From Flexivirga caeni (lineage in GTDB: Bacteria > Actinomycetota > Actinomycetes > Actinomycetales > Dermatophilaceae): a stretch of DNA of 55,158 nucleotides. The notes beneath the pieces were generated by a model. That model did no database searches and was not told the origin of the DNA. It was given only the letters and a program-made list of their open reading frames with translations. Both the position numbers and the translations under genes were made by a program. Location: assembly GCF_003724155.1 (NCBI RefSeq), contig NZ_RJJQ01000024.1:1-55158 (forward strand). Reading direction: 5' to 3'. The number at the start of each line of letters is the position of its first letter. Positions within the stretch are counted from its first letter, which is position 1. Of the stretch, positions 28,642 to 38,342 are shown piece after piece.

Positions 28642-29567
28642 GCGAGGGTCTCTCCTTCTGCGACACGCACACCACGTGCCCAGTCTGCTGCCGGCATTGC
28701 CTTCTTGCCATGCGGTTGCACCGTGTCCAGGCGTATGGCGCCCGTGCCGGTCCCGGCATACACCGCGTTCTTGGTCGCGTGCAGCGCACCCGGCGCGAGG
28801 GCCACGTCCTCGGGCGCGCGTGGTTCCGCCCGGATCACCTTGAGCCGTGCACCACGGAAGGTCGTCCACGCACCCGGCGCCGGCGTGCAGCCGCGCACAC
28901 GCCGGTCGATCGCGAATGCCGGCTCCTGCCAACGGATTTCGCCATCGGCAACGGTGAGTTTCGGGGCGAGTGACACACCATCGGCAGGCTGCGGCACCGG
29001 CGTGATCGCACCGTTCTCCAGCCCGTCCAGGGCGGCCACGAGCAACCCGGCGCCGGCGTCGGCCAGCCGGCCGAGCAGGTCGCCACTGGTGTCCGTCGGG
29101 CGGATCGTCTCGGTCATCGTGCCCAGGATCGGACCGGTGTCCATGCCTTCCTCCAGCAGAAACGCCGTTGCACCGGTCACCTCGTCGCCGTGCAGGATCG
29201 CGTGCTGCACCGGCGCCGCACCGCGCCACGCGGGCAGCAGCGAGAAGTGCAGGTTGACCCAGCCGAAGCGCGGCACGTCCAGCACCGGGCGCGGCACGAT
29301 CGAGCCGTAAGCCACCACCGGGCATACGTCGGGCTCCAACTGCGCGAGCTCGACCGCGAACCCGGGCTCCTTGGCGGAGCGTGGTTTCAGCACCGGCAGG
29401 CCGAACTCAGCCGCGACCGCGGCCACGGGCGACGGGCGCAGCGTGCGACCGCGGCCGGCCGGCGCGTCGGGGCGAGTGACGACACCGACCAGCTCGTGCG
29501 GGGATGCGGCAATGGCCCGCAGGCTCGGCAGCGCGGCTTCCGGGGTGCCGGCGAAGACGACGCGCAT
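28638..29567 (-). CDS. fmt: Methionyl-tRNA formyltransferase
   Basis: Fmt formylates initiator methionyl-tRNA. The 309-residue protein starts [19 protein letters not shown], has the active-site segment [18 protein letters not shown] with Asn and His, and the catalytic Asp in [11 protein letters not shown]-terminal OB-like domain follows. ATG at 29567 comes one base after the def stop (TGAGATG), so def, fmt and rsmB are read as one unit. Confidence 0.97.
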   Translation of the reverse strand: MRVVFAGTPEAALPSLRAIAASPHELVGVVTRPDAPAGRGRTLRPSPVAAVAAEFGLPVLKPRSAKEPGFAVELAQLEPDVCPVVAYGSIVPRPVLDVPRFGWVNLHFSLLPAWRGAAPVQHAILHGDEVTGATAFLLEEGMDTGPILGTMTETIRPTDTSGDLLGRLADAGAGLLVAALDGLENGAITPVPQPADGVSLAPKLTVADGEIRWQEPAFAIDRRVRGCTPAPGAWTTFRGARLKVIRAEPRAPEDVALAPGALHATKNAVYAGTGTGAIRLDTVQPHGKKAMPAADWARGVRVAEGETLA

Positions 29568-29568
29568 C

Positions 29569-30114
29569 TCAGGCTCCGTAAGAGGGGTTCGCGTGCGGGC
29601 TGTCGCGGATGATCGGACCGGGCAGCCCGGCCCATTCGGCGGCACGAATCTCCTTCAGCGCCAGGCGACGCTGCTCCTTGTCCAGCCGGTCGATGAACAG
29701 CACGCCGTCGAGGTGGTCGGTTTCGTGCTGGATGCAGCGTGCCAGCAGGTGACTGCCTTCGAGCATGACGGGCTCGCCATACATGTCGACGCCGTGCGCG
29801 ACCACCGAGAGCGCGCGTGGGGTCGGCCAGGAGAAGTCCGGGATCGACAGGCAGCCCTCGTCGTCGGTCTCCTGCTCACGGGACAGGTCCAGGTCGGGGT
29901 TGACCAGATGGCCGACCTCGCCGTCGACGTAGTAGGTGAAGACGCGCAGCCCGACGCCCAGCTGCGGCGCGGCGAGCCCTGCGCCGGGTGCGTCCAGCAT
30001 TGTCTCGGTCAGGTCCTGCACGAGAGTGCGCAGCTCCTTGTCGAAGACGGTGACGGGCGCGGCGGGGGTGCGCAGCACCGGGTCGCCATACAGCCGGATG
30101 GGGGTGATCGACAT
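29569..30114 (-). CDS. def: Peptide deformylase
   Basis: Def removes the formyl group from new proteins using an active-site metal. The 181-residue protein has the three family motifs: GAGLAAPQ (residues 44-51), EGCLS with metal ligand Cys88, and HETDH with His130, Glu131 and His134. Length fits the actinobacterial type. AGGAG lies five bases before the ATG at 30114. Longer upstream reading in the same frame overlaps the HAD gene and is rejected. Confidence 0.97.
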   Translation of the reverse strand: MSITPIRLYGDPVLRTPAAPVTVFDKELRTLVQDLTETMLDAPGAGLAAPQLGVGLRVFTYYVDGEVGHLVNPDLDLSREQETDDEGCLSIPDFSWPTPRALSVVAHGVDMYGEPVMLEGSHLLARCIQHETDHLDGVLFIDRLDKEQRRLALKEIRAAEWAGLPGPIIRDSPHANPSYGA

Positions 30115-30121
30115 GAAACTC

Positions 30122-30796
30122 CTACTGCCCGACCGGAAGTCCACGCACCAGCAGATCCGCCCGCAGTTCCTCGGCGCTGGTGAACGCGATCGCGTCCATG
30201 CCGGCGGCGGTGGCGGCCTGCACGTTGGCCAGGCTGTCGTCGATAAAGATGCAGTCGTCCAGACTGCCGAGATGGCGGATGCGGTCTTCGAGCTCCTCGA
30301 AGATCTCCGGGTCCGGCTTGGCGACGCCCTCCTCGCCGGACACCACGATGTCCTCGAAGAGGTCGAGGAAGTCAAACGTGTCCAGGGCGATCGGGAAGGT
30401 CTCCGCGGACCAGTTGGTGAGCGCGACCAGCGGGATCTGCGCGGCGTGCAGCTGCTTGAGTATGGCGACCGTCCCGTCGATGGGGCCACGGAGCGATGCG
30501 GCGAAATTCGCACGGTACGAACGGATCTCGTCCGCAAGGTGCGGGTATGCCGCGGTGGCCTCAGCCTCTCCGTCGGCGAAGGTGCGGCCGGAATCCTGCG
30601 CGTGATTCCAGGCGTGGAAATCGAACTCGCCGCACGTCAGGAAGGCCCGCGCGCGCTCTTCGCCGACGCCCGCGGCGATCGCCGGAGCGGGGTCCCACTG
30701 GATGAGCACGTTGCCCAGGTCGAAGACGACCGCGTCGACCGGCGACGGATCGAGATCGCGGTCAGTGGAGCGCTCGGTCTGCTGCTGGGTCACCAC
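30122..30796 (-). CDS. HAD-superfamily hydrolase
   Basis: This 224-residue protein is a probable small-molecule phosphatase. It has HAD motif I AVVFDLGNVLIQWD, motif II as LVALTNWS, the motif III lysine in GVAKPDPEIF, and motif IV FIDDSLANVQAA. The asparagine at D-L-G-N in place of the second Asp is common in the DLGNV subgroup, which includes alpha-D-glucose-1-phosphate phosphatase-like enzymes. The substrate is unknown. It starts with GTG at 30796 or 30793 and ends seven bases before def. Confidence 0.9.
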   Translation of the reverse strand: MVTQQQTERSTDRDLDPSPVDAVVFDLGNVLIQWDPAPAIAAGVGEERARAFLTCGEFDFHAWNHAQDSGRTFADGEAEATAAYPHLADEIRSYRANFAASLRGPIDGTVAILKQLHAAQIPLVALTNWSAETFPIALDTFDFLDLFEDIVVSGEEGVAKPDPEIFEELEDRIRHLGSLDDCIFIDDSLANVQAATAAGMDAIAFTSAEELRADLLVRGLPVGQ

Positions 30797-30841
30797 TCAG
30801 ACACTAGCGACGCCGCAGCCGCGTAGGACTTGCGGGTCCGC

Positions 30842-32935
30842 CTACAGGTAGGCGCCGCTGGGTTCGACCCGAACCGTCACGGTGCCGGGCAGCTTGCGCG
30901 CACTGCGGATGGCGCGTGCAGCTGACACGGCCCGCGCAGCCGCGTCTGCGTGGTCGCGCGAGGTTCGCAGCAGCAGTGCGGTGCCGGGCTGCCCACCCGG
31001 TGCCGGCATCGGTCCGAGCGTCTCCAACGGCACGTCGTCGTGCACGGCGTGCCGGGTGGCTGCCGCGAACGCCTCCAGGTCGGCCAGCTCGCCGGTGAGC
31101 AGGGTCATCCACGCGGCGGGCGGCAGGTCGAGCTCCCGTCGGGCGGCGAGCTCCCGCTCGGCAAAGGTCGCGGGCGCCCAGCGCGCCACCGCTTCGACCG
31201 GTGCGAGCGTGACGCCCGGGGCTGCGCCACAGATCACGACCGCGCCACCGTCGGACGCGGCACGAGTGAGTGCCGCAGCTGCTAGCCAGCGCCGCACGGT
31301 CTCCTCGCCCGCGTCCAGCGCCGCGCGATCGAGCAACGCCCAGGCGTCGAGCAATAGCGTGGCGGCATAACCTGTTTCGGCCACGGGCTCCGCGCCCGGG
31401 GTCGCGATGACGAGCCTCGGCTGGGCCCCGACGCTGCCGAGCACCTCGCCTGCACCGGACCGGATGACAGGCGTGCCCGGAAAGGCCCGGCCGAGTTCCT
31501 CGGCGGTCCGGCGCGCGCCGATCACTGCCGCGCGCAGACTCGTCGCGTAGCAGTCGGGGCATCGCCATGGCGTCGCCTCGCGAGCGCACCAGCGACAGGT
31601 CGCGGGAGCGGTGGGTGCCGGGAGCCCGAGCGGGCCGTGGCACTCGGGACACCGGGCGACCTGCCGGCACTGTCCGCATCGCAGGGTGGGCAGATATCCG
31701 CGGCGGGGCACCTGGACCAGCACCGGGCCGTCGGCGAGCGCCGCGTGCGCGGTCGACCAGGCAACAGGTGGTAGATGAGAGTGCGCGGCGGCGCCCGCCC
31801 GCTCGACTTCCCGCTCGTCGCCGGCGACGACCACCCGCGGCACGTTCGCGGGCGACGTGCGGGTGCTGACGTCGCGCACCGCGCCGCTCTCCAGCCATGC
31901 CTGCACCGGCACCGATCGCGCAAAACCACCGAGCAGCAACGCTGCCCGCTCCCGCACCGCCCGCACCCGCAGCACCTCGCGCGTCTGCGGGTATGGCGAG
32001 CGCGGCTCCGCCAGCAGGTCGTCGCCGTCGTCCCAGCAGGCCAGCAGCCCGAGGTCACGGACGGGTGCCCAGGCGGCGGCACGCGTGCCGATCACACACC
32101 GCACGTGTCCGCGCAGCACCTTCAGCCACGCGGTGTAGCGAGCCTGGGGTCCCTGCTCGGCGGTGAGCCGCACATGCTGCCCGTCGCCCAGCTCCCCCAC
32201 GACGGCCGCCTCGAGCCGGTCCAGGTCACGGTGATCGGGCACCACGATCAGCGCGCCGCGGTCACCGGCCAGGGCCGCATGTGCCGCCTCGGCGAGTGCC
32301 GCAGGCCAGTCGAGGACAGGGTCCACGGTCGGCGCGGCCAGCCAGGAGGCTGCTGGAGCGTCGCCGGTGGCCACTCGGTGCAGGAAGGCATCCCCTGCCG
32401 GATATCGTTGCCAGGCAACGGATTTGCCGACTGTCGGCCGCTGCCGGTGTGGCGCGTCCTTCGCGTCGAGCGCCTTCTCCGCGCCCGCATGCCGGGGCGG
32501 CACCGCGAGCCGGAGCACGTCGGCGAGTGACCCGGCGTAATGGTCGGCGATGGTGCGCGCCGCCGCCAGCACGGCGGGCGTCAGCACCGGTTCCGGGCTG
32601 ACCACCCGGCGCAGCCGGGTGAGCTTGCCAGTGTGCTCCGGGACGTCGGTGCGCGCGATCACGAATCCGGAGACGTCCTTGCCGGCGAACCGGACCTTGA
32701 CCCGCGTGCCGGGCACCGCGGCCGGAGCCAGTTCGGCGGGCACCGCATATTCGAACGGCCGATCCAGATGCGCCAGCGGGACATCCAGCACCACGCGAGC
32801 GACTGGCTGCGGCACCTGCGGCAGGTCCGGGGTCGCCGCCACCCGCTCGGCCTGCCGCGGCACTGCCGCGTGCACCAGCTGCAGCTGCTCGTCGGACGGT
32901 TGCATGCCCACGTTTATACGCGACCCGTCGGACAC
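30842..32935 (-). CDS. priA: Primosomal protein N' (PriA), actinobacterial helicase-inactive form
   Basis: PriA restarts stalled replication forks. The 697-residue protein has the N-terminal DNA-binding domain (VARVVLDVPLAHLDRPFEY, GTRVKVRFAG) and the zinc-binding region with paired cysteines CGQC, CPEC, CRWC and CPDC. No Walker A (GKT/GKS) or DEAH motif is present, as is known for actinobacterial PriA, so it is unlikely to be an active helicase. The start may be GTG at 32935 or ATG at 32905. It lies after metK and its strong terminator, so it probably has its own promoter. Confidence 0.93.
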   Translation of the reverse strand: MSDGSRINVGMQPSDEQLQLVHAAVPRQAERVAATPDLPQVPQPVARVVLDVPLAHLDRPFEYAVPAELAPAAVPGTRVKVRFAGKDVSGFVIARTDVPEHTGKLTRLRRVVSPEPVLTPAVLAAARTIADHYAGSLADVLRLAVPPRHAGAEKALDAKDAPHRQRPTVGKSVAWQRYPAGDAFLHRVATGDAPAASWLAAPTVDPVLDWPAALAEAAHAALAGDRGALIVVPDHRDLDRLEAAVVGELGDGQHVRLTAEQGPQARYTAWLKVLRGHVRCVIGTRAAAWAPVRDLGLLACWDDGDDLLAEPRSPYPQTREVLRVRAVRERAALLLGGFARSVPVQAWLESGAVRDVSTRTSPANVPRVVVAGDEREVERAGAAAHSHLPPVAWSTAHAALADGPVLVQVPRRGYLPTLRCGQCRQVARCPECHGPLGLPAPTAPATCRWCAREATPWRCPDCYATSLRAAVIGARRTAEELGRAFPGTPVIRSGAGEVLGSVGAQPRLVIATPGAEPVAETGYAATLLLDAWALLDRAALDAGEETVRRWLAAAALTRAASDGGAVVICGAAPGVTLAPVEAVARWAPATFAERELAARRELDLPPAAWMTLLTGELADLEAFAAATRHAVHDDVPLETLGPMPAPGGQPGTALLLRTSRDHADAAARAVSAARAIRSARKLPGTVTVRVEPSGAYL

Positions 32936-33054
32936 AGCATGCGTCGTGCCCAGCGCATCCGCCGGTCAGCGGCGGAGCCTCGTTCGACTCAGCGCCGCGA
33001 CCAGCGCAGACCAACCCCAGCACCCCACCAGCCAGCCCGCGCGCAGACGACGAC

Positions 33055-33108
33055 CAAGACAGCGCCGAGCCCGGTCGAACGTGTTCGACCGGGCTCGGCG
33101 CTGTCTTG
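33055..33108 (-). terminator. Very strong terminator after metK
   Basis: A perfect 26-bp inverted repeat with a two-base centre (33081-33082) begins CAAGACAGCGCCGAG and ends GGCGCTGTCTTG. It starts 17 bases beyond the metK stop codon. No long T-tract follows on either strand, in keeping with actinobacterial I-shaped terminators. Being perfectly symmetrical it could work in both directions. Confidence 0.85.
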
Positions 33109-33124
33109 CGAGGAGTCGCAGCAA

Positions 33125-34339
33125 TCAGATACTGCTCCGCAGTTGCTCCACTCGGTCGGTGCGCTCCCAGGTGAAGGCGCCTTCGACGCCGTCGGCCTTG
33201 GTGCGCCCGAAGTGACCGTATGCCGCAGTCGGCTGGTAGATCGGCCGGAGCAGGTCCAGCTCCTCGACGATCGCGGCCGGGCGCAGGTCGAAGACCTTCG
33301 TGATGGCGTCCTGGATCTTGTCCAGCGGCTTGGTTTCGGTGCCGAACGTCTCGACATACAGGCCGACGGGCTGGGCCTTGCCGATCGCGTAGGCCACCTG
33401 CACTTCGCAGCGTTCGGCGAGGCCGGCGGCGACGACGTTCTTGGCGACCCACCGCATGGCGTATGCCGCGGACCGGTCGACCTTCGAGGGATCCTTGCCG
33501 GAGAAGGCGCCGCCGCCGTGGCGCGCCATACCGCCGTAGGTGTCGACGATGATCTTGCGGCCGGTCAGTCCGGCGTCGCCCATCGGGCCGCCGATCTCGA
33601 ACTTGCCGGTCGGGTTGATCAGCTTGCGGTAGGACGAGGTGTCCAGGGTGTTGCCGGTCGCCGCGAGTTCTTCCAGCACCGGCTTGATGACGTGAGTGTC
33701 GATGTCCGGCTCGAGCATGCCTTCGAGCGAGATGTTGGGCGCGTGCTGGGTCGAGAGGACGACCGTGTCCAGCCGGACCGCCTTGTCACCGTCATAGCTG
33801 ATGGTGACCTGCGTCTTGCCGTCCGGCCGCAGATAGGCCAACTCGCCGCTCTTGCGGACGCTGGTCAGCCGCTCGGCGAGCCGGTGCGCGAGGAAGATCG
33901 GCAACGGCATCAGCTCGGCCGTGTCGGAGCAGGCGTAGCCGAACATCAGGCCCTGGTCGCCCGCGCCCTGGCTGTCGAGCGCGTCGGTGCCGCCCTCGGC
34001 GCGGTGCTCGTGCGCGGTGTCGACGCCCTGCGCGATGTCTGCGGACTGCTCGCCGATGGAGATCGAAACGCCACAGGATGCGCCGTCGAAACCCTTCAGC
34101 GACGAGTCGTAGCCGATCTCCACGATGGTGTCGCGCACCAGCTGCGCGATCGGGACGTAGCTCTGGGTGCGGACCTCGCCGGCGACGTGCACCAGGCCGG
34201 TGGTCACCATCGTCTCGACCGCGACCCGCGAGGTGGGGTCGTCCGCCAGCATGGCGTCCAGGATCGCGTCGCTGATCTGGTCGCAGATCTTGTCGGGGTG
34301 TCCCTCGGTGACGGACTCGGAGGTGAACAAACGTGCCAC
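33125..34339 (-). CDS. metK: S-adenosylmethionine synthetase
   Basis: MetK makes SAM from methionine and ATP. The 404-residue protein shows the ATP motif [31 protein letters not shown], and the phosphate loop [22 protein letters not shown] at 34339 is preceded by AAGGAG six bases upstream, and TATAAG just before that may be part of a promoter. No SAM riboswitch was recognised in the 65 bases between coaBC and metK. The gene ends at the 26-bp inverted repeat. Confidence 0.98.
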   Translation of the reverse strand: MARLFTSESVTEGHPDKICDQISDAILDAMLADDPTSRVAVETMVTTGLVHVAGEVRTQSYVPIAQLVRDTIVEIGYDSSLKGFDGASCGVSISIGEQSADIAQGVDTAHEHRAEGGTDALDSQGAGDQGLMFGYACSDTAELMPLPIFLAHRLAERLTSVRKSGELAYLRPDGKTQVTISYDGDKAVRLDTVVLSTQHAPNISLEGMLEPDIDTHVIKPVLEELAATGNTLDTSSYRKLINPTGKFEIGGPMGDAGLTGRKIIVDTYGGMARHGGGAFSGKDPSKVDRSAAYAMRWVAKNVVAAGLAERCEVQVAYAIGKAQPVGLYVETFGTETKPLDKIQDAITKVFDLRPAAIVEELDLLRPIYQPTAAYGHFGRTKADGVEGAFTWERTDRVEQLRSSI

Positions 34340-34404
34340 AGGTTGCTCCTTATATGTGCAGCGGCTGCTGGCTGGCCCGGTGATGTCGCGGGCCGCTTTG
34401 GATC

Positions 34405-35613
34405 TTAGCCGGTGGTGAGCCGCGCCTCGACGGCATCCCAGACGGCTGCGGCGAGCGTCACCTTGTCGGCCGGACCGACCTGGTGCTCCCCGCCGTCCCG
34501 GCTCAGAATGTGTATGGCGGAGGTGTCCTGCCCGAAAGTGATTCCGGGCCCGACCTCGTTGACGACCTGCAGGTCGCTGCCTTTACGGGCGAATTTCGCC
34601 CGCGCATGGTCCAGCACCGATGCGGTTGCGTCGCCCGTCTCCGCGGCGAAGCTGACGATCAGCGGTGTCGTGGCCGTGCCGCGCGCGGCGACCAGGCCGC
34701 GCACGATGTCGGGGGTCTCGGCGAACCGCAGCACTAGGTCATCGCCGGTGCCGGACTTCTTGATCTTGTGGTCGGCGTATGCTGCCGAGCGGTAGTCGGC
34801 GGGGGCCGCCGCCATCACGATCACGTCCGCGTCCTTGCCGGCCGCGGTCACTGCGTCCTGCAGCTGCACCGTGGTCTCCACCTCGACCACCTCGACTCCG
34901 GCGGGTGCCGGCAGCGACGCGTTGGCGCTCACCAGCGTGACGCGCGCGCCCCGCTCGGCGGCGACAGCGGCGAGGGCGTAGCCCTGTTTCCCGCTCGACC
35001 GGTTGCCGATGAAACGCACCGGATCGATCGGCTCGCGCGTGCCCCCGGCGGACACCACGACGTGACGGCCGGCAAGGGAACCCGCCTCAGACTGCACCAA
35101 TCCCAAAGCGTAGGAAGCGATTTCGTCCGGTTCGGGCAGTCGGCCGGGGCCGGTGTCGGCGCCGGTGAGCCGGCCCGAGTCGGGGTCGATCACGTGGACG
35201 CCGCGTGCGCGCAATGTCGCGACGTTGGCGACGGTTGCGGGGTGCGACCACATCTCGGTGTGCATCGCGGGCGCCAGGACGATCGGGCAGCGCGCGGTCA
35301 GCAACGTATTGGTGAGCAGGTCGTCGGCCAGGCCGTGCGCCGCCTTGGCGATGAGGTCGGTCGTGGCGGGTGCGACGACGACCAGGTCGGCTTCCTTGCC
35401 CAGGCGCACGTGCGGGACCTCTTCGACGCGGGTCCACACGTCATCGGCGACGGGCTTCCCGGACAGGGCAGCCCAGGTGGGTGCGCCGACGAAGCGCAGC
35501 GCCGCCGCGGTCGGGACGACCGTGACGTCGTGTCCGGCCTCGGTGAACCGGCGCAGCAGCAGACACGCCTTGTAAGCGGCGATGCCCCCGCTGACCCCGA
35601 GAACGATGCGCAT
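34405..35613 (-). CDS. coaBC: Phosphopantothenoylcysteine decarboxylase / synthetase
   Basis: CoaBC catalyses two consecutive steps of coenzyme A synthesis. The 402-residue protein has an N-terminal FMN flavodoxin-like CoaC domain ([24 protein letters not shown]) and a C-terminal CoaB domain ([19 protein letters not shown], then KIKKSG in the CTP/4'-PPC site). ATG at 35613 matches the family; the open frame further upstream covers rpoZ and is rejected. A hairpin-rich 92-base gap separates it from rpoZ. Confidence 0.97.
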   Translation of the reverse strand: MRIVLGVSGGIAAYKACLLLRRFTEAGHDVTVVPTAAALRFVGAPTWAALSGKPVADDVWTRVEEVPHVRLGKEADLVVVAPATTDLIAKAAHGLADDLLTNTLLTARCPIVLAPAMHTEMWSHPATVANVATLRARGVHVIDPDSGRLTGADTGPGRLPEPDEIASYALGLVQSEAGSLAGRHVVVSAGGTREPIDPVRFIGNRSSGKQGYALAAVAAERGARVTLVSANASLPAPAGVEVVEVETTVQLQDAVTAAGKDADVIVMAAAPADYRSAAYADHKIKKSGTGDDLVLRFAETPDIVRGLVAARGTATTPLIVSFAAETGDATASVLDHARAKFARKGSDLQVVNEVGPGITFGQDTSAIHILSRDGGEHQVGPADKVTLAAAVWDAVEARLTTG

Positions 35614-35651
35614 GAGGCGGCGACTACCGAGAAACCGGGCTCGGGGTCGGG

Positions 35652-35702
35652 GCCCCCGCGAAGTATTCGGAGGAGCGCAGCGGGGGAGAAACTTCGTGGG
35701 GC
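35652..35702 (-). promoter_or_regulatory. Alternative hairpins between rpoZ and coaBC
   Basis: The arms 35652-35664 (GCCCCCGCGAAGT) and 35691-35702 (ACTTCGTGGGGC) pair almost completely. The first arm also overlaps CCCCCGC (35653-35659), which can pair with GCGGGGG at 35680-35686 instead. This could be an attenuator or a processing site that lowers coaBC relative to rpoZ. There is no T-run. Confidence 0.5.
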
Positions 35703-35705
35703 AAC

Positions 35706-35969
35706 TCAGGCCTCGAGCTTCTCGATGGACAGGAGGCCGTCGTTGATCTCGCGCAGCGCGATGGACAGCGGCTTGTCGTTGACCTGGCTGTCGACGAGCG
35801 GCCCGACATACTCCAGGAGGCCCTCGGACAGCTGCGAGTAGTAGGCGTTGATCTGCCGGGCCCGCTTGGCGCCGTAGATGACCAGCGCGTACTTGGAGTC
35901 GGCGACCTGCAGCAGGTCGTCGATCGGCGGGTTGGTGATGCCCTCGGGGGCAGCCTTGGTGCCAGACAC
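35706..35969 (-). CDS. rpoZ: RNA polymerase omega subunit
   Basis: Omega helps assemble RNA polymerase by clamping the beta' subunit. The 87-residue protein has the conserved [31 protein letters not shown] and [13 protein letters not shown] at 35969 begins [10 protein letters not shown]. It lies 14 bases after gmk, in the conserved actinobacterial order mihF-gmk-rpoZ-coaBC-metK. Confidence 0.97.
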   Translation of the reverse strand: MSGTKAAPEGITNPPIDDLLQVADSKYALVIYGAKRARQINAYYSQLSEGLLEYVGPLVDSQVNDKPLSIALREINDGLLSIEKLEA

Positions 35970-35983
35970 GAAAAATTCTCGCT

Positions 35984-36634
35984 TCAGTCGGTGGGTGGTT
36001 GTTCGTCAGCACGGGCGCCGTCGGAGACCACGCAGATGTGCTGCTGCATCAAGTGTACGAGTTCCTCGGCCGCACGCCGAACGTCGTCGTTGACGATGGT
36101 CGTGTCGAACTCCGCCTGGGCGGCCAGTTCGCGCCGCGCGGTGGCGAGGCGCACCTCGCGCTCCGCCTCGCTCTCGGTGCCGCGACCGACCAGCCGGCGG
36201 ACGAGTTCGTCCCAGCTGGGTGGTGCCAGGAAAACGAAGTAGGCCCCGGGCAGTTGCTCGCGGACCTGGCGCGCGCCCTGCAAGTCGATCTCCAGCAGCG
36301 GAAGTTTCCCTTCGGCCGCGGCCTGCAGCACCGGGCCGCGCGGCGTGCCGTAACTGGCCCGCCCGTGCACGACCGCGTGCTCCAGGAACTCGCCGTCGGC
36401 GACCATCGCGTCGAATCGCTCCTGGGTGATGAAGTGGTAGTGCTTTCCGTCGATCTCCCCCGGCCGTGGCGGCCGGGTCGTCGCCGACACCGACAGCCAC
36501 ACCTCGGGGTAGTGCTCGCGGATGTATGCCGAGACGGTGCCCTTGCCGACCGCCGTCGGGCCGGCGAGCACGACCAGCGGCGCACAGTCGGAGCGCCGGG
36601 CACCCGTCCCGCCGGAGACCTGGTCCGCAGTCAC
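35984..36634 (-). CDS. gmk: Guanylate kinase
   Basis: Gmk phosphorylates GMP to GDP. The 216-residue protein has the P-loop [16 protein letters not shown], the GMP-binding motif [20 protein letters not shown] and [14 protein letters not shown]. The first 17 residues are a non-conserved leader. GTG at 36634 overlaps the mihF stop (GTGA), so the two are coupled. Confidence 0.97.
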   Translation of the reverse strand: MTADQVSGGTGARRSDCAPLVVLAGPTAVGKGTVSAYIREHYPEVWLSVSATTRPPRPGEIDGKHYHFITQERFDAMVADGEFLEHAVVHGRASYGTPRGPVLQAAAEGKLPLLEIDLQGARQVREQLPGAYFVFLAPPSWDELVRRLVGRGTESEAEREVRLATARRELAAQAEFDTTIVNDDVRRAAEELVHLMQQHICVVSDGARADEQPPTD

Positions 36635-36957
36635 GAATCCCGTCCGTCGTCGAAATGAGCCAGCAGCCGCTGCACCTGGTTGGCGCCGAGGCCGCGCACC
36701 CGCCGCGTCTCGGCGATGCCGATCTCCGCCATGATCTGCCGCGCACGGACACGACCCACGCCGGGTAGCGACTCCAGCAGTGCGGAGACCTTCATCTTGC
36801 CGATGACCTCGTTGCCCTTGCCCGCCTCAATCACCTCGCGTAGCGAACCCTGGGCGTACTTCAGGCGATTCTTGACCTCGGCACGTTCCCGTCGCGCAGC
36901 AGCCGCCTTGGCGAGTGCCTCTGCGCGCTGTTCCGGCGTCAATTGCGGTAAGGCCAC
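36631..36957 (-). CDS. mihF: Actinobacterial integration host factor
   Basis: MihF is a small nucleoid-associated DNA-binding protein, unrelated in fold to enterobacterial IHF. The 108-residue protein has a basic N-terminal helix (EALAKAAAARRERAEVKNRL) and the conserved C-terminal helix-two-turn-helix region with VSALLESLPGVGRVRARQIM and ETRRVRGLGANQVQRLL. AGGAG lies eight bases before the GTG at 36957. It heads the gmk-rpoZ-coaBC run. Confidence 0.95.
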   Translation of the reverse strand: MALPQLTPEQRAEALAKAAAARRERAEVKNRLKYAQGSLREVIEAGKGNEVIGKMKVSALLESLPGVGRVRARQIMAEIGIAETRRVRGLGANQVQRLLAHFDDGRDS

Positions 36958-37089
36958 GTGTCAATCTCCTGCGTTCATCGGATGCCAAGAACTGGTTGTC
37001 GGCGGGCACGATGCCCCTCCCCCGCGAACCTAGCGACTGTTCGCGCAATTCGGCAACGAGGGGTGCAGGTCGGGCGGGTATGGTGAAGG

Positions 37090-37368
37090 ATGACTTCCGG
37101 CATACCCGACCCCATCGACCTCGTCGACACCCGCGCCAGGTCGCGGCTGTTGCGCACCTGGCGCAACCTGTCACCCACGCAACGACGGCTGGTGATCACG
37201 GTGGGGGCACTCGAAGCCGCTGCCAAGGCAGCCGCGCTCATCGACCTCAGCCGGCGACCCGCGTCCGAGATCCGGGGCCCGAAACTGCTCTGGGCGGTGG
37301 CGTTGCCCACGGTCAACTCGGCCGGGCTGCTGCCCGCTGCCTATTTCCTGGTCGGCAGGCGTCGCTGA
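37090..37368 (+). CDS. Small membrane protein of unknown function
   Basis: This 92-residue protein has one to two hydrophobic segments (LLWAVALPTVNSAGLLPAAYFLVG near the C-terminus and a weaker one around RLVITVGALEAAAKAAALIDL) and ends in RRR. The pattern, with ALIDLSRRPASEIRGPK between the segments, recurs in small actinobacterial proteins next to mihF or elsewhere. No function is known. ATG at 37090 lies close after GAAGG. The gene is divergent from mihF and convergent with the stress protein, so it interrupts the usual pyrF-mihF linkage. Confidence 0.75.
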   Translation: MTSGIPDPIDLVDTRARSRLLRTWRNLSPTQRRLVITVGALEAAAKAAALIDLSRRPASEIRGPKLLWAVALPTVNSAGLLPAAYFLVGRRR

Positions 37369-37399
37369 CAGTGCGGTGAGCGCGCCCGCCGCGGCGCAC

Positions 37400-38236
37400 T
37401 CAGCGGATGACGGCAACCGGGCAGGGAGCGCTGGTGATCAGCCGCCTGCTGACCGAGCCGAGCAGCAGCGACCGGAAGCCGCCGCGCCCGCGGCTGCCGA
37501 CGACCAGCAGGCCTGCTCCGTTCGCGGCCTCGGCGATGACCGCACCTGCGTTGCCGCGCAGGGCATCAGTGGTCACCTCCAGGTCAGCGTGCGCCTGCTG
37601 CGCCCGCTCCTGCGCCGAGTCCAGATCGGTCCGCACTGCGTCGATGATGTCGCCGTTCTCACTGATCTCGGCGACACCGGCCAGATCCACCCAGGCACTG
37701 ACGATGTGCAGGCTCGCACCGGCGTCGTGCGCGGCGGTCGCTGCGAAATCGACAGCACGCCCCGACGCCTCTGATCCGTCGTAGGCAACAACGACCCGGC
37801 CCAGCGGGGACACCGACTCGCCCCGCACGATCACGGCGGGGCACTTCGCGTGCCCCGCGAGCGCGAAACCGACCGAACCGAGCATGGTTTCGAGGAACTG
37901 GTGGTGTCCCCGGCTGCCCACCACCACCAGGCTGGCGTCCTCCGACGCCTCCACCAAGGACTGTGCTGGGTTCGCGACGACGCCGCGGGCCCCGACATCC
38001 GTCGCACCCTCGGCGCGAGCCACTTCCTCGCCTGCGGCGGCCACCGCCACGGACTCGTCGGTGAATTCGCCCTGGGCGTCGGCCGGGAGGAACTCACTGC
38101 CGTAGACCACGGGCATCGGCACCGCAGCCAGGATCTGCAGCGGTTGTCGACTGCGCACCGACGCCTGTGCTGCCCACCGAACAGCGGCGGTCGATTGCTC
38201 CGAACCGTCATACCCGACAACGATCATCAGCGTCAT
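37400..38236 (-). CDS. Tandem universal stress protein
   Basis: This 278-residue protein consists of two Usp domains. Each ends with the ATP-binding pattern G-x2-G-x9-G-S: VVVGSRGHHQFLETMLGS in the first and VVGSRGRGGFRSLLLGS in the second. The domains begin IVVGYDGSEQS and VVVAYDGSEAS. Such proteins in actinobacteria often respond to hypoxia or redox stress. ATG at 38236 has GAAGGA right before it and GGAG eight bases upstream; a second ATG four codons on is possible. A BlaI-like palindrome lies 55 bases upstream. Confidence 0.92.
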   Translation of the reverse strand: MTLMIVVGYDGSEQSTAAVRWAAQASVRSRQPLQILAAVPMPVVYGSEFLPADAQGEFTDESVAVAAAGEEVARAEGATDVGARGVVANPAQSLVEASEDASLVVVGSRGHHQFLETMLGSVGFALAGHAKCPAVIVRGESVSPLGRVVVAYDGSEASGRAVDFAATAAHDAGASLHIVSAWVDLAGVAEISENGDIIDAVRTDLDSAQERAQQAHADLEVTTDALRGNAGAVIAEAANGAGLLVVGSRGRGGFRSLLLGSVSRRLITSAPCPVAVIR

Positions 38237-38291
38237 TCCTTCTGCTCCGGCCCACCACTCAGTGGGCACTCCGTCCCAACAACGCCCATGC

Positions 38292-38308
38292 TACTACATT
38301 TCGTAGTA
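38292..38308. promoter_or_regulatory. TACTAC-N5-GTAGTA palindrome before the stress protein
   Basis: TACTACATTTCGTAGTA is a 6+5+6 inverted repeat, AT-rich within very GC-rich DNA, between pyrF and the universal stress gene (start 38236). It resembles operators of BlaI/MecI/CopY-type repressors (TACTAC...GTAGTA), usually spaced by four bases, so the assignment is tentative. No such regulator is encoded nearby. Confidence 0.5.
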
Positions 38309-38342
38309 ATTGGTCGTTCTGCCCTGAGGACGCTATCCGTGC

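Noticed and set aside
34340-34404. SAM riboswitch before metK
   Set aside because: The 65-base gap is too short and shows no SAM-I, SAM-II or SAM-IV core; only a ribosome site and a possible -10 are visible.
32540-34408. Plus-strand frame across the metK terminator
   Set aside because: It passes through the 26-bp inverted repeat and is the shadow of priA and metK.
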